64,000 nt of DNA from Dyadobacter psychrophilus. GTDB lineage: Bacteria; Bacteroidota; Bacteroidia; Cytophagales; Spirosomataceae. Shown here one piece after another: positions 35,608-44,365 of the stretch. Positions within the stretch are counted from its first letter, which is position 1. The number at the start of each line of letters is the position of its first letter. The stretch is taken from positions 220,176-284,175 of the forward strand of contig NZ_FUZA01000008.1 of assembly GCF_900167945.1 (NCBI RefSeq), in the 5' to 3' direction. A program made the position numbers and the translations under genes. The notes beneath the pieces are model-generated. The model was given only the letters and a program-made list of their open reading frames with translations. It was not told the origin of the DNA and searched no databases.

Positions 35608-37362
35608 TTATTCTTCAATCCCAATATGTGCATACACGATTTTATAGAAATCTGGCGGCAGGAACGGCTTTACAAGATAATCGCTGAAACCGCTGGCCAA
35701 TGCTCGTTCGCGCTCGTCCTGAAATGCGGATGCAGTAAGCGCCACAATAGGAATTTGCGGATCGCGCTCGCGGATCAAACGGGTTGCTTCAAAGCCATCC
35801 ATAACCGGCATTCGCAAGTCCATAAAAATGAGGTCAAACTGGTCTGAAAAATATTTTTCTACGGCTTGTTTACCATCCGACGCCAGATCGTAGGGTATGC
35901 TCTTTCTTTTCAAAAGGTTGGTAGCGAAAATCAAATTCGTAGCATTGTCATCCACAACAAGCACTTTGGCAGTTGTGTTTAGTGTTGGTGTCAACATCTT
36001 TTCGGGCTTCGCAGGACCTTTTACGATAGCTGAATAGGGCAGCGCGATTTTAAATGAAAATACAGATCCTTCCCCGAGTTTGCTGGCAAGCATAAGTTCA
36101 CCCCCAAACAAACGGACCAATTCCCGGGAAATGGCCAGCCCCAGCCCTGTCCCGCCATCCTGCCTTTTAACCAGGCTCCTTACTTGCGTAAATATTTCAA
36201 AAACGTTAGCTTGCTGATCTTCCGAAATGCCTATTCCTGTGTCGGAAACAGCAAATTCAAGCTTAATGATGCCATTATTAGTACGCTCCAGTTCTGTTAC
36301 CGAAAATCGGACAAAGCCAGAATCAGTGAACTTAATGGCATTATGAATAAGATTTGTGATCACCTGGCTCAACCGGACCTGGTCGCCGCGGAGCTGCGGG
36401 AGATTAGGGGACAAATCGGCTGTCAGTTCGAGACCTTTCTCGCGTGCTCTTGGCAGGAAACTATTGTAAAGGTTTTTAAAGAGGTCTTCAATATCGAATG
36501 TGGCATGATGGAGCTTAACGTGGTTAGAATTAATCTTGTTGAAATCTAAAATGTCATTCACAACCGCCATTAAATGAATGGACGAGAATTTCAATGTTTC
36601 TATCAGCTCCATTTCCTCCTCACTCCGCGATTTATTCTCTTCCAAAAGATGTACAATGCCCACAATGCCATTGAGCGGCGTTCTGATCTCGTGGCTCATC
36701 GTAGACAGGAATTCTGATTTTGCCAATGTGGCGTCTTCCGCAATTTGCTTCTGCCTTTCCAGCAGATCATTTTGCTCGGCCAGGGAAAACAGATAGAAAA
36801 ATTCGTGCTTGTTCCGGCTTTCATGAAAATACATCATGAAGGGAAACAACATTTGTCCAAGAAAGAAAAATAATCCTCCCTGACTGAAAAAGTTAAACAA
36901 ATAATCGGGATGGCGGTAATATAATGCTGTTGGAAAAATGGTCAGGACAAACAATGTCAGGATAATGCTGTAATGTACAGGCCAGCGGAGCACGAAAAAC
37001 GAGAACATGAGGCCAAGCGTCATGTTGAGGCTGGCACGGTCGTATGAGGCATGCGGCACTTCGGCCAGAATGTAAGCATGCACGGGCACCAACGCCAAAT
37101 TTGCGTAGAATGATGCTTTCTGGGCGCTGAGCTTACCGCCAAAATGAAGAATAAGCAAAAACAGGGTGATTCCGCTCAAAACCAGTTCCGCAGCTAAAAC
37201 TTCGGGAAATGCCGGATCATCACGCAGAAAATAGAGGATGGATGTAGCAGGATAACCAACCAGATAGGCAACACAAAAAATAATGTTGCCCCACCTCGAC
37301 TTCAACTCACTCTCCTTTTTCCATAGTTCGTTGAACTCGTCAGTATAAGTAGTATTATTCAA
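35608..37362 (-). CDS. Hybrid sensor histidine kinase with C-terminal receiver
   Basis: 584 residues from a TTG at 37362; an in-frame stop lies four codons further upstream and the next ATG is well inside the membrane region, so TTG is the likely start. Five to six membrane helices (residues ~25-200) form the sensor, then HisKA with the phospho-His in MSHEIRTPLNG, HATPase_c (NLIHNAIKF N-box, DTGIGI G1, GGTGLGLAI G2), and a receiver with Asp in FDLIFMDLRMPVMDG and the usual LTAS and VKPF. No output domain follows, so it probably feeds a phosphorelay. No partner regulator is adjacent. Confidence 0.95.
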   Translation of the reverse strand: MNNTTYTDEFNELWKKESELKSRWGNIIFCVAYLVGYPATSILYFLRDDPAFPEVLAAELVLSGITLFLLILHFGGKLSAQKASFYANLALVPVHAYILAEVPHASYDRASLNMTLGLMFSFFVLRWPVHYSIILTLFVLTIFPTALYYRHPDYLFNFFSQGGLFFFLGQMLFPFMMYFHESRNKHEFFYLFSLAEQNDLLERQKQIAEDATLAKSEFLSTMSHEIRTPLNGIVGIVHLLEENKSRSEEEMELIETLKFSSIHLMAVVNDILDFNKINSNHVKLHHATFDIEDLFKNLYNSFLPRAREKGLELTADLSPNLPQLRGDQVRLSQVITNLIHNAIKFTDSGFVRFSVTELERTNNGIIKLEFAVSDTGIGISEDQQANVFEIFTQVRSLVKRQDGGTGLGLAISRELVRLFGGELMLASKLGEGSVFSFKIALPYSAIVKGPAKPEKMLTPTLNTTAKVLVVDDNATNLIFATNLLKRKSIPYDLASDGKQAVEKYFSDQFDLIFMDLRMPVMDGFEATRLIRERDPQIPIVALTASAFQDERERALASGFSDYLVKPFLPPDFYKIVYAHIGIEE

Positions 37363-37437
37363 GAAAGAGCAATTTAAATGCGCTGATAATAAGGTTGAGT
37401 CTGTCTTTATGACAATTATTCAAATTTACATAAATAG

Positions 37438-37477
37438 CAAAAAATAAGGGCATCCAAATTAATGAATACCCTTATTT
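37438..37477 (-). terminator. Rho-independent terminator of lpdA
   Basis: Minus-strand hairpin of 14 bp with two G-U pairs (37477-37464 with 37455-37442) and an eight-base loop, followed by a T tract. It begins 23 bases after the lpdA stop. Confidence 0.8.
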
Positions 37478-37499
37478 AAAGTAATAACTTATCTAATGC

Positions 37500-38897
37500 T
37501 TACAAATCAATCGCTTCACCGTAAGCTGCTTCTGTTGCACCTTTCAATGCCTCAGACATGGTTGGGTGCGGGTGGATCGCGCGCATGATCTCGTGAGATG
37601 TAGTTTCCAATTTACGGGCTACAACCACCTCTGCGATCATTTCCGTAACATTCGCTCCAATCATGTGAGCGCCAAGGAACTCGCCGTATTTGGCATCAAA
37701 AATCACTTTTACAAAACCATCGGTAACCCCGGCTCCAACAGCCTTACCAGACGCTTTGAAAGGAAATTTACCCACTTTAATGTCATATCCGGCTTCTTTT
37801 GCTTTCTTTTCTGTGAATCCGACAGATGCAATTTCAGGCTGGCAGTAAGTACATCCCGGAATGTTTCCGTAGTCCAATGCTTCTGTTTTATGTCCTGCAA
37901 TTTTCTCTGCGCAGATAATTCCCTCAGCAGTAGCAACGTGTGCCAAAGCAGGGCCAGGCGTACAGTCACCGATCGCATAAAATCCTGGAACGCTGGTTTC
38001 ATACCATTCGTTTACCGTGATTTTACCCTTATCTGTTTTGATTCCTGTTTCTTCAAGACCAATGTTTTCAAGGTTTGCAACGATTCCGGCAGCCGAGAGA
38101 ACCACATCCACTTCAAAGGATTTTTGTCCATCCGGAGTCTTAACAGAAACCTTGCAACCGTTTCCTGAAACATCAACCGTTTCAACAGTCGAGTTAACGT
38201 AAGTTTCGATGCCCAGCTTCTTATATTGCTTTGCGATTTCTTTTGAAATATCCTCGTCTTCAACAGGAACAAGATTTGGCAGGAATTCAACAACAGTCAC
38301 TTTCGTCCCCATTGAAGCATATACGTAAGCGAATTCCATTCCAATCGCACCCGATCCAACCACCAACATGGAAGCTGGCTGCTTTTCAAGGCTCATGGCT
38401 TTGCGGTATTCAATTACTTTCTGACCGTCGATTTTGATATTCGGCAATTCACGGGCACGTGCGCCGGTTGCGATGATAACGCCTTTTCCAGCTGTGTAAT
38501 CCGTTGTTTTACCGTCTTTGTCTGTAACTGCAACTGTTTTCTGTCCTTTTACTTTGCCAGTTCCCATGAGGACGTCGATCTTGTTCTTTTTCATTAAAAA
38601 AGAAACGCCTTTGCTCATGGTATCTGCAACGCCACGGCTACGCTGGATCACTGCACCAAAATCAGCAGCAGACTCACCAACATTGATCCCGTAATCTTTT
38701 GCATGCTTAATGTATTCAAAAACCTGGGCACTTTTCAAAAGTGCTTTGGTAGGAATGCAGCCCCAGTTAAGGCATATTCCACCTAAACTTTCCTTTTCAA
38801 CAATTGCTACTTTAAGTCCTAATTGGGAAGCGCGAATGGCTGCGGGATAACCTCCCGGGCCGCTGCCAATTACTATCACATCATATGCTTGAGCCAT
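37500..38897 (-). CDS. lpdA: Dihydrolipoyl dehydrogenase (E3)
   Basis: 465 residues. The FAD-binding start is IVIGSGPGGYPAAIRASQLG, the redox-active disulphide is in GGICLNWGCIPTK, the NAD site is VVGSGAIGMEFAYVYASMG, and the C-terminal HPHPTMSEAL holds the catalytic His. It re-oxidises lipoamide in pyruvate, 2-oxoglutarate and branched-chain dehydrogenase complexes. No E1/E2 genes are adjacent, so it is a stand-alone E3. It has its own promoter and terminator and diverges from prfB. Confidence 0.97.
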   Translation of the reverse strand: MAQAYDVIVIGSGPGGYPAAIRASQLGLKVAIVEKESLGGICLNWGCIPTKALLKSAQVFEYIKHAKDYGINVGESAADFGAVIQRSRGVADTMSKGVSFLMKKNKIDVLMGTGKVKGQKTVAVTDKDGKTTDYTAGKGVIIATGARARELPNIKIDGQKVIEYRKAMSLEKQPASMLVVGSGAIGMEFAYVYASMGTKVTVVEFLPNLVPVEDEDISKEIAKQYKKLGIETYVNSTVETVDVSGNGCKVSVKTPDGQKSFEVDVVLSAAGIVANLENIGLEETGIKTDKGKITVNEWYETSVPGFYAIGDCTPGPALAHVATAEGIICAEKIAGHKTEALDYGNIPGCTYCQPEIASVGFTEKKAKEAGYDIKVGKFPFKASGKAVGAGVTDGFVKVIFDAKYGEFLGAHMIGANVTEMIAEVVVARKLETTSHEIMRAIHPHPTMSEALKGATEAAYGEAIDL

Positions 38898-38943
38898 TTT
38901 CTGGTATTTTTATTGTACGAAATGGGTTGACAAAAATTTCCTG

Positions 38944-38951
38944 CAAAGTTA
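38944..38951 (-). promoter_or_regulatory. Candidate -7 box of lpdA
   Basis: TAACTTTG followed by C on the minus strand, 47 bases before the lpdA ATG, matches TAnnTTTG(C). No good upstream TTG element is seen. Confidence 0.55.
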
Positions 38952-39026
38952 AGACGATTTGCCGGAAAGACTACATGTACAACACCTCGTATTTGCCATG
39001 AAACTGAGGGTTATTGCTAATTGTTG

Positions 39027-39034
39027 TAGCTTTG
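39027..39034 (+). promoter_or_regulatory. Candidate -7 box upstream of prfB
   Basis: TAGCTTTG matches TAnnTTTG. If used, the transcript would start near 39041 and the whole palindromic element at 39044-39156 would be in the prfB leader. The upstream element is not clear. Confidence 0.45.
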
Positions 39035-39043
39035 TTGCCCGCG

Positions 39044-39156
39044 GCCTGGCATTGTCAGTCTGAGCGGACCGGGCCGCCGGGCGGCCGAAGACGCGTTACT
39101 TGCGAGTGACATGCCTTCGTCTCCGCTCAGGCTGACAAGTAAGGTGACACCCAGGC
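39044..39156. repeat. REP-like GC-rich palindromic element upstream of prfB
   Basis: A 113-base element with nested pairing. Outer stem GCCTGG 39044-39049 with CCAGGC 39151-39156; main stem of 17 bp with one mismatch (39052-39068 with 39122-39138, core CTGAGCGGA); inside, a GC hairpin (39072-39086), CGAAG with CTTCG (39086-39090, 39115-39119) and a tetraloop hairpin (39095-39110). The GC content is far above the flanking DNA. The CTGAGCGGA core resembles interspersed palindromes I recall in intergenic regions of Bacteroidota genomes. It is the only copy in this window. Confidence 0.7.
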
Positions 39157-39189
39157 AACATTTTTTCAACTTAAATTCAAAAAATTCAA

Positions 39190-40264
39190 ATGACTGCAGA
39201 GCAATTGAAAGACTTGAAGGCCCGTGTAGAGGCTTTGGGGAGGTATCTTTGACTACGATAACCGAAAAAAACAACTAGAAGATCTTGAACAGCAGACCGT
39301 TCAACCGGAGTTCTGGAACGATTCAGAACGCGCCGAAAAAACAATGCGGGAGATCCGCGGATTAAAATTCTGGACAAACGGATATGAAGAATTGTCGCGC
39401 CTGCGTGATGATCTCGACACGATCTGGGAGTTCTACGAAGCTGATGAAGCGACGGAAGAAGAAGTTGACGAGGAAGGCGAAAAGCTATCCAACAAGCTGG
39501 AAGAAGTCGAATTCCGGAAAATGATGGGTGAAGAAGGCGACGAACTGCCGGCTGTTATTGAGATCAATGCAGGCGCTGGCGGAACCGAGTCGCAGGACTG
39601 GGCATCCATGCTCATGCGCATGTACATTATGTGGGCTGAGAAAAATGGTTACAAAGTCCGGGAAGTGGATTTGCAGGATGGCGATGTCGCTGGCGTTAAA
39701 TCAGTTACATTGGAAATCGACGGCGAATATGCTTACGGAAATTTGAAATCGGAAAATGGTGTCCACAGGCTTGTCCGCATCTCGCCATTTGATTCCAATG
39801 CAAGAAGGCATACTTCATTCACGTCAGTTTATGTTTATCCGCTGGCTGATGACAACATTGAAATTGATGTTAACCTTGCGGACATTACCTGGGATACGTA
39901 TCGTTCCGGTGGGGCGGGTGGCCAGAATGTAAACAAGGTGGAAACCGCAGTACGTTTGCACCATAAGCCATCCGGAATTATCATTGCCTGTCAGCAGGAA
40001 CGGTCGCAGCTAATGAATAAAGAAGTGGCGATCAGGCTTTTAAAGTCACGGCTTTATCAAATTGAGTTGGAAAAACGGAATTCTGCCCGTGCAGAAGTGG
40101 AAGCATCCAAACGAAAAATCGAATGGGGCTCGCAGATCCGCAGTTACGTGCTCGACGACCGCCGCGTCAAAGACCACAGAACCGATCACCAGACATCCAA
40201 TACAGATGCAGTCTTAAATGGTGAAATCAACGATTTTATCAAAGCTTATCTGATGGAATCGTAA
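39190..40264 (+). CDS. prfB: Peptide chain release factor 2 with programmed +1 frameshift
   Basis: RF2 of 357 residues made from two frames: 39190-39249 (20 codons, beginning MTAEQLKDLK) and 39251-40264, joined by skipping T39250. It releases the peptide at UGA and UAA. The GGQ motif is in SGGAGGQNVNKVETAV, and the stop-recognition tripeptide SPF is in RISPFDSN. The frame from the ATG at 39344 alone would lack the N-terminal helices. RF2 autoregulates through the in-frame UGA: when RF2 is scarce, ribosomes shift to the +1 frame. A terminator follows. Confidence 0.97.
39237..39253 (+). promoter_or_regulatory. prfB recoding site
   Basis: GGGGAGG (39237-39243) acts as an internal Shine-Dalgarno, three bases before CTT (39247-39249), the UGA stop (39250-39252) and a following C. 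TATCTTTGAC is identical to the E. coli prfB shift site. Shifting from CTT to TTT moves reading to GAC at 39251. Confidence 0.95.
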
Positions 40265-40280
40265 GATTTGGATATTTATA

Positions 40281-40329
40281 AAACCTCCTGGCAATGTCCT
40301 CGTTAATGGATATGCTTGGAGGTTTTTTT
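40281..40329 (+). terminator. Terminator of prfB
   Basis: AAACCTCC (40281-40288) pairs with GGAGGTTT (40318-40325), with further inner pairs GCA/TGC and TCC/GGA across small internal loops, followed by seven T (40323-40329). It overlaps the first codons of the longer reading of the next gene. Confidence 0.75.
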
Positions 40330-40356
40330 AACTTGCCTGCATTGTCAAGACATCAA

Positions 40357-41139
40357 ATGTATCCTACGATCCACTACCAAAAACTCGGTCACGGCCCGAA
40401 AACCTTACTAGCATTCCACGGCATTGGCCAAGATGGAGCAAGTTGTTTCCAGCCTTTTGAAGCTCATTTAGGTGGCATTTACACAACTTATGCCTTTGAT
40501 TTATTTTTTCATGGAAAGAGTAATTTTTCAAAAGCTGAAGTGGTAACCAAGGAACTTTGGCAAAATCTTGTTCACGAATTTCTTGTAAAGAATAACATTC
40601 AAAAATTCGACGTCGCCGGTTTTAGTATGGGAGGCAGGTTTGCCTTGGCTACACTGGAATTGTTTGCTGACAACATTGAGAATGTCTTCCTAATTGCCCC
40701 TGACGGTGTTTCGGAGCATCCGCTTTATGGAATTGCAACTCGTTTTTGGCCGGCTAGGCAGCTTTTCCAATGGTCTATGCGAAAGCCTGAACCATTTTTT
40801 GCTGTGGTAAATGCCCTGAAACAAGCGGATTTACTTAATTCCAGTCTGCACAGATTCGTCGAGCAAGTACTTAATACGCCTGAAAAAAGGCAGATAATAT
40901 ATAATTCCTGGGTTAACTTCCGGGATCTCAGGTTTGACATTACGGCTTTACATCAGTTAGCGGTCGCTAAAAACATTCGGATTTACCTTTTTATGGGTGA
41001 GTTTGACACACTATTGAAACCCACTCATGTCAGAAAACTGGCGGCACTTCTTCCGTCTGATCAATATATTATCTTAAAAAGCGGCCATACGAAGCTGGTG
41101 GAGCATGCGGCTTCGTGGATTTGTGCTTTATTTAAGTAA
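40357..41139 (+). CDS. Alpha/beta fold hydrolase
   Basis: 260 residues from the ATG at 40357. An ATG at 40294 would give 281 residues, but that start lies inside the prfB terminator hairpin, and homologous sequence begins at about MYPTIHYQKLGHGP. Features: LLAFHGIGQDG (oxyanion HG), nucleophile elbow VAGFSMGGRFAL, LFMGEFDTLL with the acid, and SGHTKLVE with the catalytic His. No signal peptide, so cytoplasmic. Substrate unknown. The MFS transporter gene follows after 23 bases on the same strand, perhaps in one transcript. Confidence 0.85.
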   Translation: MYPTIHYQKLGHGPKTLLAFHGIGQDGASCFQPFEAHLGGIYTTYAFDLFFHGKSNFSKAEVVTKELWQNLVHEFLVKNNIQKFDVAGFSMGGRFALATLELFADNIENVFLIAPDGVSEHPLYGIATRFWPARQLFQWSMRKPEPFFAVVNALKQADLLNSSLHRFVEQVLNTPEKRQIIYNSWVNFRDLRFDITALHQLAVAKNIRIYLFMGEFDTLLKPTHVRKLAALLPSDQYIILKSGHTKLVEHAASWICALFK

Positions 41140-41162
41140 ATTGAGCAATCTTAATCCGTTAT

Positions 41163-42452
41163 ATGCAGCAAGTTTTACCAAAAAATGATACAAACTGGCG
41201 CCTCAAGGCCATTATGGGCGGCTCGGCCGGAAATTTAGTTGAATGGTATGACTGGTATGCTTACTCTGCATTCTCCCTCTATTTTGCCAACACTTTTTTC
41301 CCGGATTCCAATCCAACCGTCCAGCTCATCAATACAGCTGGAATATTCGCTGTAGGTTTTTTAATGCGGCCGATCGGAGGATATATTTTTGGCAAACTGG
41401 CGGATACAAAAGGGCGGAAAGAGGCGATGACATTGTCCGTTTTGCTAATGTCATTTGGCTCGTTACTCATTGCATTTCTGCCTGGTTACAACAGCATTGG
41501 AATCGCTGCTCCTATTTTTCTCCTCATTGCCAGACTTTTACAAGGACTCAGCGTGGGCGGCGAATATGGCACTTCTGCTACATATCTGAGCGAGGTTGCA
41601 ACCAAGGAGAGAAGGGGATTCTATTCGAGTTTCCAATATGTAACATTAATTGGCGGCCAGTTGCTTGCACTAGGATTACAGCTTATCCTCCAAAATATTT
41701 TCCTGACCGATCAGCAAATGCACGATTGGGGATGGCGGATCCCGTTCGTATTCGGGGCAATTTTATCATTGGTTGCGCTTTATTTAAGAACGCATTTAAA
41801 TGAAACAGAAGCTTTCGTAACTAAAGACGCAGCGGTTAAAAAAGAAGGCTCAATGAAAGAGCTTCTGAAACATCCGAGAGCAATAATGGTCGTAATCGGG
41901 CTGACGATGGGTGGGACGCTTGCATTTTACACCTATACAACCTACATGCAGAAGTTCCTGGTGAACACGGTGGGTTTAACAAAATACCAATCTACAATCC
42001 TCACCTTTTGCTCTTTACTGATCTTCGCCTGCCTGCAACCCGTTTTCGGTGCTATCAGCGACAAAGTGGGCCGGAGACCATTGCTTATCGCATTTGGCGT
42101 GCTCGGAACGATCTTTACTTACCCGCTTTTGAGCACATTAAGCCATACTACGAACATGTGGGCAGCTTTTGGTTTGTTAATGGCGGCGTTGATCATTGTC
42201 AGTGGCTACACATCCATCAATGCAGTCGTGAAAGCCGAGCTGTTTCCTGTTGAAGTGCGGGCGCTTGGTGTAGGGCTTCCCTATTCGATTACGGTTGCAA
42301 TATTTGGCGGAACAGCTGAATATTTTGCGCTTTGGGCAAAGAACCTGGGCCACGAAAGTTACTATTACTGGTATGTCACGGCCTGCATATTTATCTCGCT
42401 CATTATTTATTTTAAAATGAAGGATACAAAGCACACTTCTCTTATTGATTAA
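41163..42452 (+). CDS. MFS transporter, metabolite:H+ symporter (KgtP/ProP-like)
   Basis: 429 residues with 12 predicted membrane helices. It belongs to the metabolite:H+ symporter branch: the N-terminal block NLVEWYDWYAYSAFSLYFA, then RPIGGYIFGKLADTKGRKEAM (loop 2-3 motif), LLQGLSVGGEYGTSATYLSE, and the second-half loop GAISDKVGRRPLLI. Members carry 2-oxoglutarate, citrate, proline/betaine or other acids. The EWYDWY form is nearest to the KgtP-type dicarboxylate carriers, but substrate cannot be fixed by eye. Confidence 0.9.
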   Translation: MQQVLPKNDTNWRLKAIMGGSAGNLVEWYDWYAYSAFSLYFANTFFPDSNPTVQLINTAGIFAVGFLMRPIGGYIFGKLADTKGRKEAMTLSVLLMSFGSLLIAFLPGYNSIGIAAPIFLLIARLLQGLSVGGEYGTSATYLSEVATKERRGFYSSFQYVTLIGGQLLALGLQLILQNIFLTDQQMHDWGWRIPFVFGAILSLVALYLRTHLNETEAFVTKDAAVKKEGSMKELLKHPRAIMVVIGLTMGGTLAFYTYTTYMQKFLVNTVGLTKYQSTILTFCSLLIFACLQPVFGAISDKVGRRPLLIAFGVLGTIFTYPLLSTLSHTTNMWAAFGLLMAALIIVSGYTSINAVVKAELFPVEVRALGVGLPYSITVAIFGGTAEYFALWAKNLGHESYYYWYVTACIFISLIIYFKMKDTKHTSLID

Positions 42453-42477
42453 GCTCTTGGAAAAGATAAATTATCTC

Positions 42478-42508
42478 TTGACATAATCCATTCAAATATA
42501 TAACTTTC
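42478..42508 (+). promoter_or_regulatory. Candidate promoter of the DoxX gene
   Basis: TTG (42478-42480), a 20-base spacer and TAACTTTC (42501-42508), one base off TAnnTTTG, 24 bases before the DoxX start. Confidence 0.5.
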
Positions 42509-42532
42509 TGAAAACCAAAACTTTTAGAAGTT

Positions 42533-42967
42533 ATGAACATGATGAATCGAATCGAGCATTGGGGCGATACGCATCATCCGGCCTGGCTGGATATAGTTCG
42601 CATTGCTTTGGGAGTGTTTCTATTTGTTAAAGGCATCAGCTTTATCAGCGACACCACGCGCTTGTCGAAGCTAGTAACCGGGCTTGATCTTCATTTGTAT
42701 ACGGTTGCATCCGTGCATTACGTAGCTTTCGCGCATATTTTTGGTGGATTTCTGATCGCCCTTGGGTGCTTAACACGCATATCGGCGATCATCCAGATTC
42801 CTATTCTGCTTGTCGCCGTATTTTTCGTCAATTTCCGGACAGGGTTCTCGTACTTGAACTCCGAACTATGGCTTTCCATGATCACATTGATCCTGGTTAT
42901 CACATTCGCCATTGTAGGTTCCGGTCGGTTTTCAATGGACGAATGGATGAAAAATCACGACAACTAG
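42533..42967 (+). CDS. DoxX family membrane protein
   Basis: 144 residues, four membrane helices. WLDIVRIALGVFLFVKGISF, followed by VHYVAFAHIFGGFLIALGCLTRISAIIQIPILLVAVFFV, matches the DoxX/MauE-like fold. DoxX proteins are linked to thiosulphate:quinone oxidoreductase in Acidianus and to redox homeostasis complexes in mycobacteria, but most are of unknown function. It converges on the AraC regulator with three bases between the stops. Confidence 0.85.
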   Translation: MNMMNRIEHWGDTHHPAWLDIVRIALGVFLFVKGISFISDTTRLSKLVTGLDLHLYTVASVHYVAFAHIFGGFLIALGCLTRISAIIQIPILLVAVFFVNFRTGFSYLNSELWLSMITLILVITFAIVGSGRFSMDEWMKNHDN

Positions 42968-42970
42968 TCC

Positions 42971-43846
42971 TCAGATAAGCTCGGGTGCGGTTTTATACAA
43001 ATATTTTCTTTTGTATTCCAATGGTGTCATATCGGTCACTTTTTTGAAATGCCGGTAAAAATTGGAAACATTATTAAAGCCGCACTCAAAGCAAATCACT
43101 TCCGTCGCTAATTTATCCTCAATTAAGAACCGGCATGCCTGGCTAATGCGGATTTCCACGAGAAAGTCGTTGTATGTTTTCTTTGTCATCAACTTGAAAT
43201 ACCGGCAAAAGGAAGTTATACCGAGATTTGCAATGGAGGCCACGTCTTGCAGGGAAATGTCGTTTCTGTAATTTGACAGCGTATAGGCGTATATTTTGTT
43301 CAATCGCAGCGTTTCGGAATCGTTGGATTTGTAGAATGCATGTGCTGATGCAATAGTTTCCAGATCGCTGGCTTCCGCAAGAATTTTTAGAATGGAAAGC
43401 AATGCGATTAAACGGTCGAGGTTTTGCGCGTTCACAGCTGCTTTCATTAATGGAATAATTCCCTCTTTTGCTTTACCTTTTATCAAAAGTCCCCGCCGGG
43501 CTTTCTCATAAAGTTTGGGAATCTGATAGGCTTCCGGCAAAAGCAGCAGCTCGCTTCCGAGGCAATTAGGCAAAAAGTGAATGATGATCACCTCCACCGC
43601 CGTGTTACTTGTGCCTTCCTCCACGCGCCATGTATGCGGCAGATTTTCACCCAATAGGATCAATTCTCCGTCCGAAAAATTACTGATATTATCGCCAATA
43701 AACCGCACTCCTGCGCCCTTAATCAGATAATGCAGCTCTAATTCAGGATGATAATGCCATACTGTGCCGAAGCCGGAGTCTTTGTCGTGACGGATACTAA
43801 AAGAAGTCCGGGATGCAATCGGAACTTTGTGAAAATGCGGTTTCAT
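42971..43846 (-). CDS. AraC family transcriptional regulator with cupin sensor
   Basis: 291 residues. Residues ~20-100 are a cupin: VWHYHPELELHYLIKGAGVRFIGD and LPHTWRVEEG. The C-terminal ~100 residues have two helix-turn-helix motifs, with LQDVASIANLGITSFCRYFKLMTKKTYNDFL and ICFECGFNNVSNFYRHFKKVTDMTPLEYKR. It should respond to a small molecule, often a sugar. It lies upstream of no obvious operon; the nearest candidates are the symporter/aldolase genes on the same strand further right, or the DoxX gene. Confidence 0.92.
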   Translation of the reverse strand: MKPHFHKVPIASRTSFSIRHDKDSGFGTVWHYHPELELHYLIKGAGVRFIGDNISNFSDGELILLGENLPHTWRVEEGTSNTAVEVIIIHFLPNCLGSELLLLPEAYQIPKLYEKARRGLLIKGKAKEGIIPLMKAAVNAQNLDRLIALLSILKILAEASDLETIASAHAFYKSNDSETLRLNKIYAYTLSNYRNDISLQDVASIANLGITSFCRYFKLMTKKTYNDFLVEIRISQACRFLIEDKLATEVICFECGFNNVSNFYRHFKKVTDMTPLEYKRKYLYKTAPELI

Positions 43847-44003
43847 TTTTAAATTTCATTTCGACAACATTTCATTGCCAACGTTCAATTTAAAAAGAAA
43901 ATTATTGCAATATCTATCTACGTTTGTTCCAAAAACTTTGAAATAGTTATATAAAATCCAGCAATCGTTTTAGTTTATCAAAAGTTACTTTTTTAAGTAA
44001 ACT

Positions 44004-44336
44004 TCAAAGTCGCTGATTATCGCTAAATGAATTGATCTTGTTCAAAAACATTTCCTTAGACGCCGGGTCTTTGTACCGGTTCATCTGACCAAAGATCTCG
44101 CTTTTCAGATTCAGGAATAGATAAGCCTGAAAATTGTCCTCCGTCTCAATGTCAACACGTTCGTCCCAGATCTTCGCAAAAACACTCTCCGTAATCGTTT
44201 CAGCCTCTTTCTCATCTTTCAAAAGCACCGCACAAAACTTCACTGCGGGAAAATAAAAGTATGAGCAAAGTTGCGTGAAAGCAGCCTCATCTCCTTGTTT
44301 GATTTGATAAAGAATTTGTTGATTTGGAAAATTCAT
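44004..44336 (-). CDS. Sigma-70 region 2-like protein lacking region 4
   Basis: 110 residues. ILYQIKQGDEAAFTQLCSYFYFPAVKFCAVLLKDEKEAETITESVFAKIWD matches the ECF sigma region 2 (core-binding and -10 recognition helices), followed by ENFQAYLFLNLKSEIFGQMNRYKD. It then stops, with no region 4 for the -35 element. I read the three frames downstream and see no region 4 continuation, so it is not a simple frameshift. It starts 29 bases after the stop of the aldolase gene on the same strand. Role open: anti-sigma-like decoy, single-domain sigma or a decayed sigma factor. Confidence 0.7.
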   Translation of the reverse strand: MNFPNQQILYQIKQGDEAAFTQLCSYFYFPAVKFCAVLLKDEKEAETITESVFAKIWDERVDIETEDNFQAYLFLNLKSEIFGQMNRYKDPASKEMFLNKINSFSDNQRL

Positions 44337-44365
44337 AGCTTTAATCGTAAGGGTAGAAATGGCTT

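Noticed and set aside
37566..38168. Open 200-codon plus-strand frame
   Set aside because: Antisense to lpdA; Cys/Phe/Ser-rich sequence without a fold signature.
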